Shown piece after piece: positions 6,568-14,400 of a stretch of 16,160 nt of DNA. The stretch comes from BMS3Bbin11 sp034659075. Lineage in GTDB: Bacteria; Pseudomonadota; Gammaproteobacteria; BMS3Bbin11. Below the pieces are notes generated by a model. The model was given only the letters and a program-made list of their open reading frames with translations, searched no databases and had not been told where the DNA came from. Position 1 is the first letter of the stretch. Each line of letters begins with the position of its first letter. The position numbers and the translations under genes were made by a program. Where the stretch lies: positions 1 to 16,160 of the forward strand of contig JAYEGM010000069.1 of NCBI GenBank assembly GCA_034659075.1, read 5' to 3'.

Positions 6568-7548
6568 ATGACGAAAATTATGTCGTACCTTGTGACGGCA
6601 CTGGCTATTGCCGTCACTATGATGAGTTCGTCCACTCTTGCCAGTCAGGATGGCAAAAGTCATGACTATCGAACATTTATGACCGGTGGTGAAATCAAAT
6701 ATGGACAGATAGAGGATTCCTATACCGCAGACCTGGTGATGTACCTGGCGGGCAACCAGTTCATGGTAATGGAAGAGCTGATACAGGATTTTCAGCAGAA
6801 AAACGCGGAGATAAAAAGTATCTATGTAGAAACCATACCTCCGGGACAGATACTTATAGGGCAAATACTGAAGCAGGGGAAAATAGAGGGGCGAAAGACA
6901 TCGATGGCGCCGGATTTATTTGCCAGCGTTAACCCTGGCCACCTGAAGAAGTTGAAAGAAAAGGGAATGATGAGTGATCACATCATCTATACCCATAACA
7001 AGCTTGAATTAATGGTTGCAAAGGGAAATCCGAAAAAGATTTCAGGACCAAAGGATCTGGCAAGAGATGACCTGGTACAGTCGCATCCTAATCCTTTAAC
7101 AGAAGGTATTTTCAGGATTTATGGCTCACAGATGCTAAAAGATCTGGGGCTTTATAAAAAAGTAACGGCCGATGCGAAATGCAAAAGCTGCTGGGCTATC
7201 CCGGATAAGACCTGGTTCACTTCACACCATCATCGTGAAACGCCGTACCGGATCGAAAACGGTAAAGCTGATGTGGGTATAGTCTGGACAACTGAAGTTG
7301 TTGAAAGCAAGAAGAAAGGCCGTAACGTAGAAGGTGTGGCCATTCCCGCACCGTACAATATGGCTCATAAGGTTGGCTATGCTATAGGAGCACTTAAAGA
7401 AGGAAGGAATCAGGCAAATGCAAGGCGCTATCTGGATTACCTGGCCAGCGATGTAGCACAGGATATCTATGCGAGCTATGGGTTTGGCAAGGCATCAAAA
7501 GAAGAATTAACCGTCAAGGCAATACTGGCATCAAATAGCAATTTGTAA
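6568..7548 (+). CDS. Exported solute-binding protein, orphan (ABC/ModA-like type 2 fold)
   Basis: This 326-residue protein has a Sec signal peptide (cleavage probably after STLA at residue 25) and then a bilobed solute-binding fold of the type used for molybdate, iron and similar ligands. Supporting stretches are LAGNQFMVMEELIQDFQQKNAEI, APDLFASVNPGHLKKL, KLELMVAKGNPKKISGPKDLA, KADVGIVWTTEVVES and a C-terminal YLDYLASDVAQDIYASYGF. Two features are distinctive: a C-K-S-C pair (Cys205, Cys208) and a triple His (220-222), which could bind a metal or form a disulfide. The ATG has a strong ribosome site (AGGGAAGGA). No importer permease or ATPase lies beside it; the ABC gene downstream is an exporter. 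It may serve the PhnD-domain kinase upstream as a periplasmic ligand carrier (speculative). The substrate is unknown. Confidence 0.85.
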   Translation: MTKIMSYLVTALAIAVTMMSSSTLASQDGKSHDYRTFMTGGEIKYGQIEDSYTADLVMYLAGNQFMVMEELIQDFQQKNAEIKSIYVETIPPGQILIGQILKQGKIEGRKTSMAPDLFASVNPGHLKKLKEKGMMSDHIIYTHNKLELMVAKGNPKKISGPKDLARDDLVQSHPNPLTEGIFRIYGSQMLKDLGLYKKVTADAKCKSCWAIPDKTWFTSHHHRETPYRIENGKADVGIVWTTEVVESKKKGRNVEGVAIPAPYNMAHKVGYAIGALKEGRNQANARRYLDYLASDVAQDIYASYGFGKASKEELTVKAILASNSNL

Positions 7549-7593
7549 GCATACTATTTATTAGATATTTGAAAAATTTTCTTGGGAGTTTGT

Positions 7594-7620
7594 GGCGCAC
7601 TTCGGTGCGCCTTTTTTTTT
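7594..7620 (+). terminator. Rho-independent terminator
   Basis: GGCGCAC (7594-7600), a TTCG tetraloop and GTGCGCC (7605-7611) are followed by nine T. It ends the transcript of the solute-binding-protein gene (stop at 7548) and separates it from the ABC exporter. Its stem shares the same seven base pairs as the terminator at 66-94. Confidence 0.95.
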
Positions 7621-7667
7621 GCCTATAGGGTAAAATGCATGAAAATATTTCTGGATAAAAAATTACT

Positions 7668-9449
7668 GTGCATCGTCGTCGTACCGAAGCTTTACCTGAA
7701 AATACACACTACCGGCAGACGTTCAAGCTTCTAATTCCATATGTCTGGCGCTATAAATGGCGGGCACTGCTGGCGCTCCTGCTGCTGGTCTGTGCGAAAT
7801 TCGCCAATGTAGGCGTGCCGCTAATCCTGAAAGAGATTGTCGACAGCCTCGATCCCACGCAGGCAGTACTGGTTGTGCCGGCCTTTTTACTACTTGCCTA
7901 TGGCGTGCTCAGGTTTTTGACGGTGTTGTTTGGAGAGCTTCGCGATGTGGTGTTTGCGCGAGTTATCCAGAGTACTATGCGTAGCATTGCTCTTGAGGTG
8001 TTCAGGCATCTACACCGGCTATCTCTACGTTTTCACCTTGACCGGCAAACTGGCGGGTTGTCACGTGATATAGAACGAGGAGTCTCGGGCATCCGTTTCC
8101 TGATGAACTTCATGCTGTTTAACATCCTGCCTACCCTGTTTGAAATTAGCCTGGTAATCACTATCCTGCTGCAACGCTTCGATGCGCGTTTTGGCCTGGT
8201 TGTTATTGTCACACTCTCTGCCTATATCGGCCTGACTCTAATAATCACTGAATGGCGTATGGGGTTCCGGCGCAAGATGAACCAGATGGATTCGAAGGCC
8301 AATACCTCGGCTATCGACAGCCTGATCAACTATGAAACGGTCAAATACTTTAATAACGAAGAATATGAACTGCATCGCTATGATGTGTCGATGCGGCAAT
8401 GGGAAAAAGCGGCGGTACGCAGCACAACTTCCCTGAGTCTGCTTAACTCTATGCAGGGGCTGGTGATCGCGGCGGGTGTGACGGTGATGATGTTGATGGC
8501 CGCTGATCAGGTAGCCAACGGCACAATGACGGTCGGTGATCTGGTAATGGTAAATGCCTTTTTGCTGCAGCTCTTCATACCGTTGAATTTCCTCGGCTTT
8601 GTCTATCGGGAAATCCGTCATTCGCTGGCCGACATGGAGCGCATGTTCGGCCTGCTAAAAACACCGCCTGAAGTGGAAGACAAAAGTGATGCCGTTGATC
8701 TTGTACTTAGCCAGGCCCGGGTTTCATTTGAAAATATTGGTTTTTCCTATGATAAGCGAAGGCCGGTGCTGAAAGGCGTCACATTTGAAATACCGGCAGG
8801 TAAGACTATTGCTGTCGTTGGCCATAGTGGGGCAGGCAAGTCGACCCTGTCGCGGCTGCTCTACCGCTTCTATGATGTGACAGAAGGGGCGATACTTATT
8901 GACAACCAGAATATCCGCGACGTATCACAACAAAGTGTACGCAACGCAATTGGAGTTGTTCCTCAGGATACCGTGCTGTTCAACGACAGCATATTCTATA
9001 ATATTGCCTATGGGCGCCCTGATGCCTCGCGCGAAGAAGTAGTGCAGGCCGCAAAACATGCTCATATCCATGAATTTATTGAAACCCTGCCGGATACCTA
9101 TGAGACGATGGTCGGTGAACGAGGTCTGAAGCTGTCTGGTGGTGAGAAGCAGCGTGTGGCCATCGCAAGAACCATACTGAAAGCACCCGCGATACTCGTT
9201 TTCGATGAAGCAACCTCCGCACTGGATAGTGCCACAGAAAAGAATATCCAGGCTGAACTGGAAGCCATATCAGCCAATACTACAACCCTGATCATTGCCC
9301 ACAGATTATCTACTGTACAGCATGCCGACCAGATCCTGGTGATGGAAAAAGGAAGGATTATTGAGCGTGGTAGGCACAGCGAGTTGCTGGCCCTGGGCGG
9401 GGTTTATAGTCATATGTGGGCTTTACAGAAGGAAGGGGATAGAAATTGA
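7668..9449 (+). CDS. ABC exporter, Atm1/HMT1 type (fused permease-ATPase)
   Basis: This 593-residue half-transporter acts as a homodimer in the inner membrane. Six membrane helices occupy about residues 30-315, with the Atm1-family stretches RQTGGLSRDIERG, NYETVKYFNNEE and GFVYREIRHSLADMERMF. The nucleotide-binding domain has Walker A GHSGAGKST (385-393), Q-loop VVPQDTVLF, signature LSGGE (489-493), Walker B ILVFDEATSALD (Asp513-Glu514) and the H-loop His545 in IIAHRLSTV. Atm1-type exporters move glutathione or glutathione-bound metals and polysulfides out of the cytosol, relevant to heavy-metal or sulfur stress. An in-frame TAA lies four codons before the GTG at 7668, so GTG is the earliest possible start; the next Met is deep in the domain. 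Only a weak GGAT precedes it. It is a single-gene unit behind a terminator. Family assignment is firm; the substrate is inferred. Confidence 0.93.
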   Translation: MHRRRTEALPENTHYRQTFKLLIPYVWRYKWRALLALLLLVCAKFANVGVPLILKEIVDSLDPTQAVLVVPAFLLLAYGVLRFLTVLFGELRDVVFARVIQSTMRSIALEVFRHLHRLSLRFHLDRQTGGLSRDIERGVSGIRFLMNFMLFNILPTLFEISLVITILLQRFDARFGLVVIVTLSAYIGLTLIITEWRMGFRRKMNQMDSKANTSAIDSLINYETVKYFNNEEYELHRYDVSMRQWEKAAVRSTTSLSLLNSMQGLVIAAGVTVMMLMAADQVANGTMTVGDLVMVNAFLLQLFIPLNFLGFVYREIRHSLADMERMFGLLKTPPEVEDKSDAVDLVLSQARVSFENIGFSYDKRRPVLKGVTFEIPAGKTIAVVGHSGAGKSTLSRLLYRFYDVTEGAILIDNQNIRDVSQQSVRNAIGVVPQDTVLFNDSIFYNIAYGRPDASREEVVQAAKHAHIHEFIETLPDTYETMVGERGLKLSGGEKQRVAIARTILKAPAILVFDEATSALDSATEKNIQAELEAISANTTTLIIAHRLSTVQHADQILVMEKGRIIERGRHSELLALGGVYSHMWALQKEGDRN

Positions 9450-9451
9450 GA

Positions 9452-9497
9452 TTTACGTATTATGTTTTACGAATTACGATCTTAAACCGTAAACCGT
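9452..9497. repeat. Heptad-phased imperfect inverted repeat between convergent genes
   Basis: Directly after the ABC exporter stop codon and before the end of the convergent Gly/Tyr-rich gene, 7-base units GTATTAT, GTTTTAC and GAATTAC run into a right half with CCGTAAA units. Around a GATC centre (9478-9481), TTTACG at 9466-9471 pairs with CGTAAA at 9488-9493, and TTA at 9474-9476 with TAA at 9483-9485. The stem is weaker than those at 6413 and 11434 but has the same unit type and the same 3'-end position. Confidence 0.6.
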
Positions 9498-9506
9498 GTG
9501 TTTCGC

Positions 9507-9947
9507 CTATCTTTTCAAAGGCACAGCGGCTGGCCTTTTCCATGGGTTGTTGAAACTATGTGGCTGCGACTGGTGAATTTTCCGGGTGATTCTGGGTAAT
9601 TGATTAATATCACTGGCTGGACCGCGGTAACGGGTCACACAGCCATTGCCTGATAACTTGTGATCACCGCTGACGCTGCCATAACCGCAGGTCTGGGTCA
9701 GGCTGCCACCGCCCCGATACCCGTTATATCGATTGTTGGGATAAGCACCATAGTTGTTGCTATAACCGGGATAGACGCCACCCGGATAGTAGGTGCCGCC
9801 GGACTGGTATACGCCACCAGGGGTATAGTTATTTCCATAGGTGATACTGCCACCATTGCGGTGTTCCTGGCAGGATTTGCATTCTCTTGCCAGGCTGTTT
9901 GGGCTATAGAAAAGTGGAATACAAAGTAAAAGCCATGGTATTTTCAT
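9507..9947 (-). CDS. Secreted Gly/Tyr/Asn-rich protein of unknown function
   Basis: This 146-residue protein has a Sec signal peptide (MKIPWLLLCIPLFYSPNSLA, cleavage before RE). The mature part starts with a C-x-x-C motif (Cys23, Cys26 in ECKSCQEH). A low-complexity tract follows (about 32-82) built on the motif GGVY/GGTY with Tyr, Asn and Pro. A second Cys pair (Cys87, Cys103) flanks a more ordered stretch, and a basic tail follows. The ATG at 9945-9947 has GAGG seven bases upstream. It diverges from another secreted low-complexity gene at 10181. Such a composition suits a cell-surface or periplasmic structural protein. No family is recognised. The Cys residues suggest disulfides, so oxidative periplasmic folding is likely. 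Confidence 0.75.
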   Translation of the reverse strand: MKIPWLLLCIPLFYSPNSLARECKSCQEHRNGGSITYGNNYTPGGVYQSGGTYYPGGVYPGYSNNYGAYPNNRYNGYRGGGSLTQTCGYGSVSGDHKLSGNGCVTRYRGPASDINQLPRITRKIHQSQPHSFNNPWKRPAAVPLKR

Positions 9948-10030
9948 TGTACAGCCTCAATATTGACAGTTTTTACTACAAATAATGGCGCGACTTGAGC
10001 TTTTGAGAATTTCTATTAAAAGATCACATC

Positions 10031-10060
10031 CAATATGATAGTAATCTGCTCAGTATGATA
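10031..10060. repeat. Direct repeat CA(A/G)TATGATA in a divergent intergenic region
   Basis: The 10-base sequence CAATATGATA (10031-10040) recurs as CAGTATGATA (10051-10060), exactly 20 bases apart, close to two helical turns, in the 233-bp gap between two divergently transcribed secreted-protein genes. This is a possible binding site for a regulator that acts on both. No known motif is recognised, and AT-rich chance similarity cannot be excluded. Confidence 0.3.
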
Positions 10061-10089
10061 ACAGTATAGACGCTGATGCGGTCAGATCC

Positions 10090-10117
10090 TTAATTCTGGC
10101 TAATTTTCTGTTAGAAT
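10090..10117 (+). promoter_or_regulatory. Candidate sigma-70 promoter for the 10181 gene
   Basis: TTAATT (10090-10095) and TAGAAT (10112-10117) are separated by 16 bases. The -10 matches consensus at five of six positions; the -35 is poor. It would give a leader of about 55-60 bases ending in the good ribosome site AAGGAG (10166-10171). Assignment is by eye only. Confidence 0.35.
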
Positions 10118-10180
10118 GCTTCAATGTGCTACTTTTCCCTGTCGTAGCCTCCCCGATAGACTCCCAAGGAGCTTTGTATT

Positions 10181-10873
10181 ATGTTTCAGAAAAAATTCAC
10201 TAGTTTACTGCTGACATCAGCGATCGCAGTTTGTGGAAGTATTGGTGTGGCAAGTGCCGCTGAAGAACCCAGATACCCGCCTATGGGTGACAGGGCGAAT
10301 GCTATGCCGCCCCCTCCTGGCCCGGGTTACAATCGCGGCTATCCGCAACATTACCCACCGCAAATGGGTGGCTATGGCCGGCCAGCACCTTATGGCAGAC
10401 CAATGCCATATGCCGGAGGCGCCCCCTATGGACGGGGTGCTCCGTATCCACCACCTTATGGTGGAAGGCCTGGCGGCTGGAATCGCGGCCCCTGGGGCGG
10501 TGGCAACAATGGCTTCGGCAACATGTTCGGTGGCAACCGCGGACCCTATGGCAACAACAGCCCTTTCGGCAACTGGTTCGGTGGCAACCGCGGACCCTAT
10601 GGCAACAACAGCCCTTTCGGCAATATGTTCGGAGGTGGCCGCGATGGTATCTGGGGCATGCATCCGGATGAATGGATGACAAGCAACCCGGAAGATGGTT
10701 TCTCTTATATGTGGGATGACATGATCAATGCCCCGAGTGAAATGGGTGAGATGCCCGGTGGCTGGAATGCACCCTCTATCAGTATGCCGAATCCGGTTGA
10801 TGTTGGCAGCGAGTTCAGAAGAGAAGCACCCAATCTGGCGCGTGAAATTCCTGATATGATTAATGTGGATTAG
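10181..10873 (+). CDS. Secreted Gly/Pro/Asn-rich repeat protein (sulfur-globule-protein-like composition)
   Basis: This 230-residue protein has a clear signal peptide (MFQKKFTSLLLTSAIAVCGS, cleavage after VASA near residue 26). The mature protein has three parts. First is a Pro/Gly/Tyr-rich stretch (30-100) with repeated PYGR/APYG motifs. Second is a Gly/Asn-rich part (100-155) holding two near-identical 17-residue units, GNMFGGNRGPYGNNSPF and GNWFGGNRGPYGNNSPF (113-129, 130-146), and the start of a third. Third is an acidic, Met- and Trp-containing tail (156-230) without repeats that may be a folded or docking segment. AAGGAG lies nine bases before the ATG, and a terminator follows. The composition recalls sulfur globule envelope proteins of sulfur-oxidising gammaproteobacteria; that likeness is from memory and not diagnostic. 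There are no Cys in the mature part. Confidence 0.8.
   Translation: MFQKKFTSLLLTSAIAVCGSIGVASAAEEPRYPPMGDRANAMPPPPGPGYNRGYPQHYPPQMGGYGRPAPYGRPMPYAGGAPYGRGAPYPPPYGGRPGGWNRGPWGGGNNGFGNMFGGNRGPYGNNSPFGNWFGGNRGPYGNNSPFGNMFGGGRDGIWGMHPDEWMTSNPEDGFSYMWDDMINAPSEMGEMPGGWNAPSISMPNPVDVGSEFRREAPNLAREIPDMINVD
10517..10618 (+). repeat. In-frame 51-bp tandem duplication
   Basis: Two consecutive 51-base units (10517-10567, 10568-10618) inside the Gly-rich gene differ at only two bases (ATG versus TGG, Met versus Trp). A degenerate third unit starts at 10619. Near identity at synonymous sites points to a recent slippage or recombination duplication, so copy number may vary between strains. Confidence 0.93.
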
Positions 10874-10901
10874 TATATTTCAATAGCTAGTTACAGATGA
10901 G

Positions 10902-10931
10902 AAAAGCTCTTCACTGTGAAGAGCTTTTTTT
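10902..10931 (+). terminator. Rho-independent terminator
   Basis: AAAAGCTCTTCAC (10902-10914) is complementary to GTGAAGAGCTTTT (10916-10928). The effective hairpin has about 11 base pairs and a short ACTGT loop, and it runs into seven T ending at 10931. It closes the Gly-rich gene that stops at 10873. The A tract at its left side would also let it work in the other direction. Confidence 0.93.
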
Positions 10932-10977
10932 GTCTGAATAAAAATTATAGATATTCAAAAATCAAAGGAGATAGAGG

Positions 10978-11427
10978 ATGTATAAGTATTTATTAGGGTT
11001 TATTTTTCTGGTTTTAGCTGTGCCCGCGTCTGCCGATGACGGCCTGGTAAAGATCAAAAGTGCCAATGATGTCACGACTACGGCTGACAAGCTGGTCAAG
11101 GCCCTGAAAGGAAAAGGTATGACAGTGTTTGATGTGATCGACCATGCAAAAGGTGCAGCAGGTGTGGGAATCGATTTACAGCCAACAACACTGGTGATAT
11201 TCGGTAATCCAAAAGTAGGCACGCCGCTGATGAAATGCTCGCGCACAGCAGCGATCGATCTGCCACAGAAGATGTTGATCTGGGTTGATGAGTCAGGACA
11301 GACCTGGCTGGCCTATAATGACCCGCTCTATATGGCAAAACGTCATGGTGTCAAGGGATGTGACGAGGCAATAAAAAAAGTCACGGGTGCGTTGGGTAAA
11401 TTCTCTGGCGTAGCAACGGCGAAATAG
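10978..11427 (+). CDS. Secreted DUF302 domain protein
   Basis: This 149-residue protein has a signal peptide (MYKYLLGFIFLVLAVPASA, cleavage before DDG). A DUF302 domain fills the rest: SANDVTTTADKLVKALKGKGMTVFDVIDHAKGA, TTLVIFGNPKVGTPLM, AAIDLPQKMLIWVDESGQTWLAYNDPLYMAKRHGV. These are the family's hallmark stretches (the helix with a G-x-x-V/I-F, the F-G-N-P/T-x-x-G-T-x-L/M loop and the W-x-Y-N/D-P motif). DUF302 proteins are small alpha-beta domains, often periplasmic in sulfur-metabolising bacteria; their biochemical role is not known. Two Cys (in MKCSR and KGCDE) are present. AAAGGAG lies seven bases before the ATG. It sits behind a terminator, so it either has its own promoter in the AT-rich 10931-10960 stretch or depends on read-through. 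Confidence 0.9.
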   Translation: MYKYLLGFIFLVLAVPASADDGLVKIKSANDVTTTADKLVKALKGKGMTVFDVIDHAKGAAGVGIDLQPTTLVIFGNPKVGTPLMKCSRTAAIDLPQKMLIWVDESGQTWLAYNDPLYMAKRHGVKGCDEAIKKVTGALGKFSGVATAK

Positions 11428-11433
11428 AAGCAA

Positions 11434-11485
11434 TTTACGTTTTATGGGTTACGGTTTACGTAAATCGTAATACATAAAACGTAAA
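11434..11485. repeat. Long heptad-phased palindrome between convergent genes
   Basis: The 52 bases fold back with no spacer: 26-position arms with 23 Watson-Crick pairs, two G-T pairs and one mismatch (11447/11472). The centre is the perfect 10-bp palindrome TTTACGTAAA (11455-11464). The sequence is eight 7-base units, such as GTTTTAT and GGTTTAC in the left half and GTAATAC and GTAAAAC in the right. It fills most of the 71 bp between the DUF302 and hrpA stop codons, so it may act as a bidirectional 3'-end structure. Confidence 0.88.
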
Positions 11486-11498
11486 ACTTTCATTAACC

Positions 11499-14400
11499 TT
11501 AAAGCCGTTCGTATTCTGTGAACAACTTCTGTAACCGTTTTTCCGAAGCCGGGCTGGCCGTTCCCAGTTCCTGCGCAAACAAAGATATTCGAAACTCTTC
11601 CAGCATCCAGTGGCAGGACTCCAGCTTTTCCTGTTGCTCTAATGTCAATTCCTGCCATTGTTCGGTGGCCCCCAGGTACTTCTTCATGAATGGAGAAAGT
11701 ATTTTGCTTGCCTGGTTATCTTTTCCCGGGTTGTTATCGTATTTCTGCAGGCGTACAAGCACTCCTTTCAGATAGCGTGGAAAGTGTTTGAGTCGGCTTA
11801 AGCCCGTATGCTGAAGATATTCCGGGTAGATCATGTTCTGCAGCTGATGCTGGATATCCTCTATGGCTTCGGCTGGTAGATAAGAGCTCTGCTTTTCCAG
11901 CTCCAGCGCACACTGGTGGTAGAGCTTCAGTATCTTAAGGTTTATCTGGCAAAAGCGACTGGCTGTTTCGGTTAAGGCCTTACGGCCCTGTGCAAGCATC
12001 TGTTCAAATTCATGTTTAGTTCGCGGCATTGGGGCTGCATCCAGGAAACACTGATCAAGACTGGCAGCAACCAGGTCATCCCGCAGTTCATGACAGGTAC
12101 CGGTACCAGAAAAGTACAGGCATTGCTGCTGCATGTCCGGCAGTTGCTTGCGTAAATAACGTGTCTGCTCTGGCAGGCTTTTCAGGATTAGAGCCTGTAG
12201 GCCAGCATGGTGCATTTGTTCTGCAGTAGATGCATCATCAAGAATCTCGATTGAGAGCATGCCCTGTTCGTTGATACATAGAGCCGGGTAACCAGTTATA
12301 TCGATCTTTCCTACCGTCTGTTTTATTTGAGCAGGCAGCTCACCAAAATCCCAGCTCTTGATGTTGTTTCGCTGTATTTCCCAGGTCGGGGCCTGTTCGA
12401 AGGCTTTGCTGGCCGTAGCACCAAATTCCTGTTTAAGATTTTCCAGATTATGACTGACTGCCAGTGAATTCCCTTCACTATCCAGCAAACGAAAGCCCAT
12501 TTTCAGGTGTTCGGGTAATGGTTCATCACACCAGTCTTTTCCAGCAATGGATAGCCCTTTTTGTTCCTTGATGAAACGGCTAAGTGCGAATGTCAGGGAG
12601 GTGCGGGAATAATGTGTTTCGGCTGATTGCCATTCAAGAAAATCACTCACAGTATCCGGTACTGGTACTAGCTGACGGCGTTGTGTTTTGGATAAGGCCT
12701 TGATCAGGCTTGTGAGTTTTTCACGGACCAGGCCCGGGACAAGCCAGTCAAAATCTTCTGGCTTCAGGTTATTCAGGTGATGCAGCGGGATGTGTACAGT
12801 GACACCATCCAGTGCATGACCCGGTTCAAACCGATAAGTGAGTTTGTATGTGATTCCGCCAATGTCCAGGTGGTCTGGAAAAAGTTTTTCAGAGTGTGTT
12901 GTTTCACGTTGCAGAAGATCTTCTTTCTGCATTCGTAGAATATCCGGGTTATTTTTTTGCTCATTCTTCAGCCAGCGTTCAAAACTGCGAGACTGATAGA
13001 TATCTGCAGGAATCTGGTTGTTATAAAATTGATAAATTTTTCGGTCATCAACTAAAATATCTCGACGACGTCGTTTGTGCTCCATGTGCTCAAGCTCTTC
13101 GATCAAGCTGCGATTATTGTTTAGCGTTTTTATTTGTTTGTGATAATGACCTTCAACCAGCGCTTCTCGGATAAAGAGTTCTCGTGACACTAGCGGATCG
13201 ATGGGGCCAAAATGGACTGCTCTTTTTGCAATAACCACAAGGCCGAAAACAGTCACCTGTTCATTCGCCATCACACGTCCTTGGGATTGTACCCAGTGAG
13301 GTTCGGAGTAGTGCTTCTGGCATCGGTCCCCGGCAGCCTGTTCTATCCACTCGGGTGCAATCTGTGCATTGGTACCGGCAAACAGGTGGTGAGTTTCAAT
13401 CAGGCTGGCAGACATGATCCAGCGAGGAGATTTTTTTGCCAGTACTGAATCTGAAGCGAGACGAAATTGACGCTGCCTGGGCCCTCTGTAGTCTCGAGCC
13501 TCATCGTGTTGGCCGATATGGCTGAGTAGACCCGTCAATAGCGCACGGTGTATTGCTTCATGGCTGGTATCGGATTGTTGCAATTTGTTGTAGGTTAACT
13601 GGCGGGCCAGTTGTTTATGAATATCAATCCATTCACGCAGGCGCATCCAGGACAGAAAGTATTCTCGGCACCAGCGCCGCAGTTTGTTTTGGCTTAAGAG
13701 TTCTGACTGTTGATGGAAAGTATTCCAGATATTCAGCAGGGTAATAAAATCAGAGTCATCAGCATTAAATTCACGATGTTTTTGTGCTGCCTGCTCGCGC
13801 TTGTCATGTGGACGTTCACGTGGGTCCTGTACACTAAGCGCGGAACAGATTATCAGGCATTCATTGACACAGTTGAACTCACGGCCGGCAATCAGCATGC
13901 GGCCGAGTCTAGGATCTACAGGCAGGCGTGCCAGTTCTTTTCCCAGCCGTGTTATTCTCTGTTCATCATCAAGGGCATCGAGCTCCTGTAGCAATCGATA
14001 GCCATCACGTATCACGCGAGGGTCTGGTGCATTAATAAAAGGAAAGTCTTCCAGTTTTCCAAGCCTTAAATTACTCAGAGAAAGGATCACGCTGCCTAAA
14101 TTGGTACGAAGAATTTCAGGGTCGGTAAAAAGGGGCCGAGAGTTAAAGTCATCTTCACTATAGAGCCGAATACAGATACCCGGAGCATTGCGCCCGCATC
14201 TGCCCTGGCGCTGGTTGGCACTGGCCTGCGAGATGGGCTCAATGGGTAAACGCTGCACCTTGCTGCGGTAACTGTATCGGGATATCCGTGCAAGCCCGGT
14301 ATCAATGACATGCCTGATGCCGGGTACAGTCAATGAGGTTTCGGCTACATTAGTCGCTATGATGATGCGCTGCTTGCCTCCAGCATGAAAGATCCGGTCC

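Noticed and set aside
8238..8621. 127-codon antisense frame inside the ABC exporter gene
   Set aside because: Its composition is His/Gln-rich, it has no family features, and it lies wholly within a well-conserved transporter coding region.
9962..9984. TTGACA as a -35 element near the start of the 9507-9947 gene
   Set aside because: It points toward the plus strand, has no suitably spaced -10, and lies too far from the 10181 start to be the likely promoter.
10217..10663. Long open frames on both strands across the Gly-rich gene
   Set aside because: They arise from the biased GGC/CCN codon usage of the real gene; they lack sensible ribosome sites and have odd composition. The plus-strand frame with signal peptide, SD and terminator is the real one.
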